Source: CAYLOC01 sp964385195 (GTDB lineage Bacteria > Actinomycetota > Actinomycetes > Propionibacteriales > Nocardioidaceae). From it: a stretch of 10,286 bases of DNA. Made by a program: the position numbers and the translations under genes. Numbering within the stretch: the first letter of the stretch is position 1; each line of letters opens with the position of its first letter. This document shows, in pieces, positions 7,282 through 10,286 of this stretch. The notes beneath the pieces are model-generated. The model was given only the letters and a program-made list of their open reading frames with translations, searched no databases and had not been told where the DNA came from. The stretch covers positions 1 to 10,286 of the forward strand of contig CAYLOC010000120.1 in the NCBI GenBank assembly GCA_964385195.1, read 5' to 3'.

Positions 7282-8099
7282 GCACCACAACATCGACCGG
7301 CGCACACGCCTCCGGCATCGCGTCTGGCGGCGACGCCTTCTGGCGGGTTGTGCGGTCGGAGTGGACGAAGCTGTGGTCGGTGCGGTCGACCGGGTGGTGC
7401 CTGCTGGTGTTGTTCGTCCTCACCGTCGGTTTCTCCGCCCTCACGTCGTGGGGGGCCTCGTCCCATCTGGCCGAGGTCCGTGCGGCCGGGCCCGTCGATC
7501 CCACGAACATCGCCATGGCGGGCACGGTGTTCGGCCAGCTTCCCGCCACCGTGCTCGGCGTACTGGTGATCAGCGGCGAGTACACCTCCGGCGGCATCCG
7601 CGCCAGCCTCACCGCCGTGCCGCGCCGACTGCGGTTCCTGCTGGCCAAGGCAGTGGTGTTCACCGCAGTCGTGCTGGTCGTGGGGATCGTCTCCGGTTTT
7701 GTGTCCTTCTACGTCGGCATGATCTTCTTCAACGCCTACGACGCCGCTGTCAGTATCGGCGATCCCGGGGTGCTGCGCGCGGTCGTGGGAGCCGGACTCT
7801 ACATCGTCGCCGGCGGGCTGGTCGGGTTCGCGTTCGGGACGTTGCTGCGGCACACGGCGGGCGCGATCGCGGTGGCGGTCGCGGTCCTGTTCGTGATCCC
7901 GATCGTGCTCGGCGCCATCCCGGTCGACGTGGTCCACACGATCAACCGGTACTTCTTCGGCACGGCCGGCGGGAACGTGATGCAGGTGAGCGACCTGCCG
8001 AACACGCTCGGTCCGTGGTGGGGCTACATCGTCTACACCTTGGAGTGGCTGGTGCTACTCGTCGGCGGCGCTGTCCTGCTGGAGCGTCGCGACGCCTGA
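7278..8099 (+). CDS. ABC-2 type transporter permease
   Basis: This is the membrane partner of the preceding ATPase, 273 residues long. The ATG at 7278 overlaps the ATPase stop (ATGA) and follows GGGGAGGAA (7264-7272), so I chose it over the open frame that runs upstream inside the ATPase gene. The N-terminal cytosolic segment carries RSEWTKLWSVRSTGW (26-40), a hallmark of actinobacterial ABC-2 permeases. About six hydrophobic segments follow: 39-57, 84-100, 121-150, 166-188, 194-216 and 249-268. ISGEYTSGGIRASLTAVPRR (98-117) matches the conserved loop after the second segment. The protein ends VLLERRDA, a usual ending. The last 67 bases overlap, in antisense, the 3' end of the SDR gene on the other strand. 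The substrate is unknown; drug or lipid export are possibilities only. Confidence 0.92.
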   Translation: MSTTTSTGAHASGIASGGDAFWRVVRSEWTKLWSVRSTGWCLLVLFVLTVGFSALTSWGASSHLAEVRAAGPVDPTNIAMAGTVFGQLPATVLGVLVISGEYTSGGIRASLTAVPRRLRFLLAKAVVFTAVVLVVGIVSGFVSFYVGMIFFNAYDAAVSIGDPGVLRAVVGAGLYIVAGGLVGFAFGTLLRHTAGAIAVAVAVLFVIPIVLGAIPVDVVHTINRYFFGTAGGNVMQVSDLPNTLGPWWGYIVYTLEWLVLLVGGAVLLERRDA

Positions 8100-9034
8100 G
8101 CGTCGAACCGACTGCCGGCAACGCCCGCAACTTCGCACTCATGCTGGTGGTCGTCGTAGGCACCGGCGGCGATGTCGTCGAAGAGCGTTGGGCCGGTGGG
8201 TGTCCAGCCGAGCAGTTCGCGGGTGCGAGCGCTGGTGGCCGGGGCATCGTGGCCGAAGAACGTCGCCATCCAGTCGAAATGGGCCTGCGCTTCCTCGGGT
8301 GGCACTGACACGGTCGGTACGCCGAGTTGGGCTCCGATCGCCGCGGCGATATCGCGCGCGGCGAGGCCCTCCTCGGCCACAGCGTGCATGCGTGACCCGG
8401 CCGGTGCCTCCTGCAGGGCCAGGCGCACCATCCGCGCGGCGTCGGAGCGGTGCACCGCTGGCCACCGGCTGGTGCCGTCCCCGACGTAGCCCGCCGCACC
8501 GTGTTCGCGGGCCAGACTGGTCAGGTACGCGACGAAGCCGTGATCGCCCATGCCGTGCACGACCGGGAACCGCAGCGCTACCGAACGCACGCCGCGGTCG
8601 GCGTACGCCAGGGCAAGGTTCTCGCTGCCGCCGCGCATTGAGTCCGCCCCGTGGAACGGCGAGGGGTCGTCCTCAGTTGCCGGACGCCCCGTGGCGGTGG
8701 TGACGAGGCCGGACGCGAGCAGGAAAGGCCGACCGCTGCCGGCCAGCGCCTCGAGCATCCGCGTCACCGCGGCGTGCTCACTGCGGCCCGAGGTCGCGAA
8801 GTCGGACGTCTCCTTGAAGGCGAGGTGGATCACACCGTCGGCAGCATCGGCCGCGGCCGCCAGACCGTCCAGGTCGTCGAGGTCGCCGCGCTGGACGACT
8901 GCGCCCTTGGCTTCGAGCACCGCGGCTGTGCCGTCGGAGCGGGCGAGGCCGACGACCTGGTGGCCGTGTGTGAGGAGTTCGTCGGTAACAGGGGAGCCGA
9001 TCCAACCGGTGGCCCCGGTAACGAAGACGCGCAT
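8033..9034 (-). CDS. Atypical SDR family NAD(P)-dependent oxidoreductase
   Basis: This 333-residue Rossmann-fold protein belongs to the extended/atypical short-chain dehydrogenase group (epimerase/NmrA-like). The N-terminus has the cofactor motif VTGATGWIGS (5-14), then GDLDDLDGL (50-58) and GVIHLAF (67-73). LRFPVVHGMGDHGFV (154-168) and RWPAVHRSDAARMV (190-203) are conserved in this subgroup. The classical YxxxK catalytic pair is not seen; the corresponding helix reads MRGGSENLALAYA (133-145). The normal fold ends near residue 292 (LFDDIAAGAY). About 40 further low-complexity, Ser/Arg/Thr-rich residues run into the convergent permease gene, which suggests that an earlier stop was lost. The ATG follows AAGGA on the minus strand with 8-9 bases between. 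It is divergent from an HxlR regulator, which probably controls it. The substrate is unknown; a quinone or carbonyl compound is possible. Confidence 0.85.
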   Translation of the reverse strand: MRVFVTGATGWIGSPVTDELLTHGHQVVGLARSDGTAAVLEAKGAVVQRGDLDDLDGLAAAADAADGVIHLAFKETSDFATSGRSEHAAVTRMLEALAGSGRPFLLASGLVTTATGRPATEDDPSPFHGADSMRGGSENLALAYADRGVRSVALRFPVVHGMGDHGFVAYLTSLAREHGAAGYVGDGTSRWPAVHRSDAARMVRLALQEAPAGSRMHAVAEEGLAARDIAAAIGAQLGVPTVSVPPEEAQAHFDWMATFFGHDAPATSARTRELLGWTPTGPTLFDDIAAGAYDDHQHECEVAGVAGSRFDAQASRRSSRTAPPTSSTSHSKV

Positions 9035-9141
9035 ATGAGGGTTCCTTTCCCATGGTGACTGTGACGGGCAGTGACTGACTGCAAGGGTCAGAGTGCGTTA
9101 CGCACCGATGATGCGGTAATGTTCTGTTGGAAGGGGTCGTT
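9035..9141. promoter_or_regulatory. Divergent SDR/HxlR control region with operator-like palindrome
   Basis: GTGCGT-T-ACGCAC (9093-9105) is a 13-base near-perfect palindrome. It sits where the -35 box of the HxlR promoter would be, 11 bases before its -10 candidate TAATGT (9117-9122). Further repeats lie toward the SDR gene: GTGACTG at 9055-9061 and 9071-9077, and GCAGT/ACTGC (9068-9082). A matching 10-base core occurs at 10260-10269. HxlR proteins usually bind inverted repeats by their own promoters, so this is a good candidate operator for autoregulation and SDR control. I could not pick a clear SDR -10 on the minus strand. Confidence 0.55.
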
Positions 9142-9570
9142 GTGGCAGCGAGACAGATCAGTGGGCCGTGCCAGGCTTGGCCGGAGGACAGCGGGTTCAT
9201 CCGGGAGGTGCTGGACCGGATCGGTGACAAGTGGTCGGTGCTGGTCATCAGCACGCTCGCCGGTGGACCGTTGCGCTATTCCGACCTGCAGGCGAGCATC
9301 CCGGGCATTTCGCAGCGGATGCTCACCGTGACCCTCAAAGCGCTCGAACGCGACGGCCTGCTTTCGCGCGCCAGCTATCCCGAGATTCCTCCGCGAGTGG
9401 AATATGAGCTCACCGCGTTGGGACGTTCCCTCCTGGACGCCGTGATGGCGCTGGCAGGGTGGGCGGCGACGCATCACGAGGAGGTCGCCGCCAGCCGCGC
9501 TCGCCACGAGCGGACCGGGGTCGGACGGGAAAAGACGCGTACCACCACTGCGGGCCGACCGCTCATGTGA
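9142..9570 (+). CDS. HxlR family winged helix-turn-helix transcriptional regulator
   Basis: This 142-residue MarR-like winged helix DNA-binding protein probably acts as a dimeric repressor of its neighbours. The HxlR domain covers about residues 16-108: LDRIGDKWSVLVISTLAGGP (24-43), LRYSDLQASIPGISQRMLT (44-62, recognition helix), LKALERDGLLSRASYPEIPP (65-84), then the wing RVEYELTALGRSL (85-97). The Arg/Thr-rich tail looks disordered. Cys10 is the only cysteine. HxlR relatives such as YodB, HypR and QorR sense quinones or oxidants through an N-terminal cysteine, so redox sensing is possible but not shown. I chose GTG 9142 because GGAAGGGG (9129-9136) lies just before it; an in-frame TTG at 9127 would put that site inside the gene. 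Its stop region overlaps the convergent DsbA-like gene by 8 bases. Confidence 0.92.
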   Translation: MAARQISGPCQAWPEDSGFIREVLDRIGDKWSVLVISTLAGGPLRYSDLQASIPGISQRMLTVTLKALERDGLLSRASYPEIPPRVEYELTALGRSLLDAVMALAGWAATHHEEVAASRARHERTGVGREKTRTTTAGRPLM

Positions 9571-10240
9571 CCGCTCCGGAGACAGTCGAGGTCGCCTCGT
9601 CAAGGGCGTGGGTGTAGCCGGCCACGGTCTGCGCTCCGGAGAGAGCCAGGCGGCGGTCGAACACCGTGAACGGCACCCCGCGCGCACCGAGAGCACGAGC
9701 CTCTTCGATGTCTCGGCGCACCGCCTCGGCGTACTCGTCGCCGGCGACTATGTCCCGCACGCGCTGGCCCGACAACCCGATCGCCTCTGCCTCGTCGGCA
9801 AGCGCGCCCGGCTCGAACGGGTTGAGTTCCCCGGCGAAGTACCGATCCTGAACCTGGGAGAAGAACGCCAGCCCCCGTCCTGACTCCTCCGCGTAGTGTG
9901 TGACCCGGTGCAGGTCGAGGGTGTTCGCGTTCAGCCGGTCACGTTCGAACGGTAGGCCCTCGCGCTGCGCCAGCGCCTGAGCGCGACGTTCGGCCTGCAT
10001 CGCGCCCGCCGCGTCACCCCCGTGCGAGCGGATGAACGCGCGCTCGATCGTCTCCGGCTGCCGCGGCGCGTCAGGCATGAGCTGGAACGAGCGGGGCTTG
10101 ACGACGAAGCGATCGGCGTCCGGACGGGCGCTGATGGCCTCGCGCAGCCGGTGCTTGCCGACGTAGCACCACGGGCACCCCAGGTCGGCCCAGACCTCAA
10201 TGACCAACGGAGACTGGTCCCCGGTCTGAATCTCCTCCAT
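9563..10240 (-). CDS. DsbA family oxidoreductase (FrnE-like)
   Basis: This 225-residue thioredoxin-fold protein of the DsbA/FrnE group probably forms or shuffles disulfides in the cytosol, since there is no signal peptide. The start of the fold is IEVWADLGCPWCYVGKHRL (14-32) with the CPWC active site at 22-25. The helical insert covers about 60-175 and includes NTLDLHRVTHYA (106-117). The cis-proline loop is GARGVPFTVF (185-194) with Pro190. FrnE-like proteins are often tied to oxidative stress. I chose ATG 10240 because GAGGTGG lies 5 bases before it on the minus strand. Earlier in-frame ATGs at 10276 and 10273 would overlap the putative -10 box and lack a ribosome site. It converges with the HxlR gene, and its promoter holds a motif shared with the HxlR control region, so joint control is likely. 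Confidence 0.9.
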   Translation of the reverse strand: MEEIQTGDQSPLVIEVWADLGCPWCYVGKHRLREAISARPDADRFVVKPRSFQLMPDAPRQPETIERAFIRSHGGDAAGAMQAERRAQALAQREGLPFERDRLNANTLDLHRVTHYAEESGRGLAFFSQVQDRYFAGELNPFEPGALADEAEAIGLSGQRVRDIVAGDEYAEAVRRDIEEARALGARGVPFTVFDRRLALSGAQTVAGYTHALDEATSTVSGAVT

Positions 10241-10259
10241 GACTTCCACCTCACTTCTA

Positions 10260-10286
10260 GTGCGTAACGACATCATAGGTATGTCG
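10260..10286 (-). promoter_or_regulatory. Promoter of DsbA-like gene with operator-like sequences
   Basis: On the minus strand TATGAT (10277-10272) is a strong -10 match, placing initiation near 10265, about 25 bases before the ATG. GTGCGTAACG (10260-10269, plus strand) overlaps the start point and equals the reverse complement of 9096-9105 in the HxlR control region. CGACAT (10268-10273) and ATGTCG (10281-10286) form a 6-bp inverted repeat around the -10 with a 7-base spacer. A repressor bound here would block transcription. The -35 region lies outside the window. Confidence 0.55.

Noticed and set aside
8084..8095. 12-base perfect palindrome GCGTCGCGACGC at the permease 3' end
   Set aside because: It has no loop or T run, so it is not a good terminator, and it is within coding sequence of both strands. 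Such palindromes are expected by chance in GC-rich DNA.
10241..10276. Earlier in-frame ATG starts for the DsbA-like gene
   Set aside because: They fall in the putative -10 box, lack a ribosome site, and add residues not typical of the family. ATG 10240 has GAGGTGG correctly placed.

Overview
The window is high-GC DNA from a Gram-positive actinobacterium. The signs are frequent GTG starts, strong G/C at third codon positions, and the order dnaX - YbaB/EbfC - recR - DUF5063 - aspartokinase - aspartate-semialdehyde dehydrogenase, which is familiar from actinobacterial genomes. A Nocardioidaceae-like or related lineage is my guess, from memory of gene order only. Eleven protein genes fill almost the whole window. 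I see no tRNA, rRNA, CRISPR array, transposase or phage gene.

Region 1 (1-3806, plus strand) is a DNA replication and repair cluster. It holds the clamp-loader gene dnaX (its first codons lie before the window), a nucleoid-associated YbaB protein with an unusual Gly-rich tail, the recombination mediator recR, and a DUF5063 protein whose start overlaps the recR stop by 8 bases. Region 2 (3807-3961) is a non-coding gap. It contains a perfect 19-bp inverted repeat plus a third, direct copy of the same motif, followed by the likely aspartokinase promoter. Region 3 (3962-6294) is the aspartate-pathway pair: aspartokinase and aspartate-semialdehyde dehydrogenase, overlapping by 4 bases. They make aspartate semialdehyde for lysine/diaminopimelate, threonine, methionine and isoleucine. 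The aspartokinase carries a plausible internal start for a separate regulatory beta subunit.

Region 4 (6337-8099) is an ABC-2 type exporter: an ATPase and a permease joined by an ATGA overlap, apparently read from a leaderless promoter. Region 5 (8033-10286) looks accessory and stress-related. It has an atypical SDR oxidoreductase (minus), a divergent HxlR-family regulator (plus), and a FrnE/DsbA-like thiol oxidoreductase (minus) that converges on the regulator. A near-palindrome between the SDR and HxlR genes shares a 10-base core with the promoter of the DsbA-like gene, so the three genes may form one small HxlR-controlled regulon.

Most genes are well-known families. The less ordinary material is in the signals between genes: the three-copy inverted/direct repeat upstream of aspartokinase, two RBS-less GTG starts with the same promoter geometry, the shared operator-like motif, and the SDR tail that runs antisense into the permease gene.
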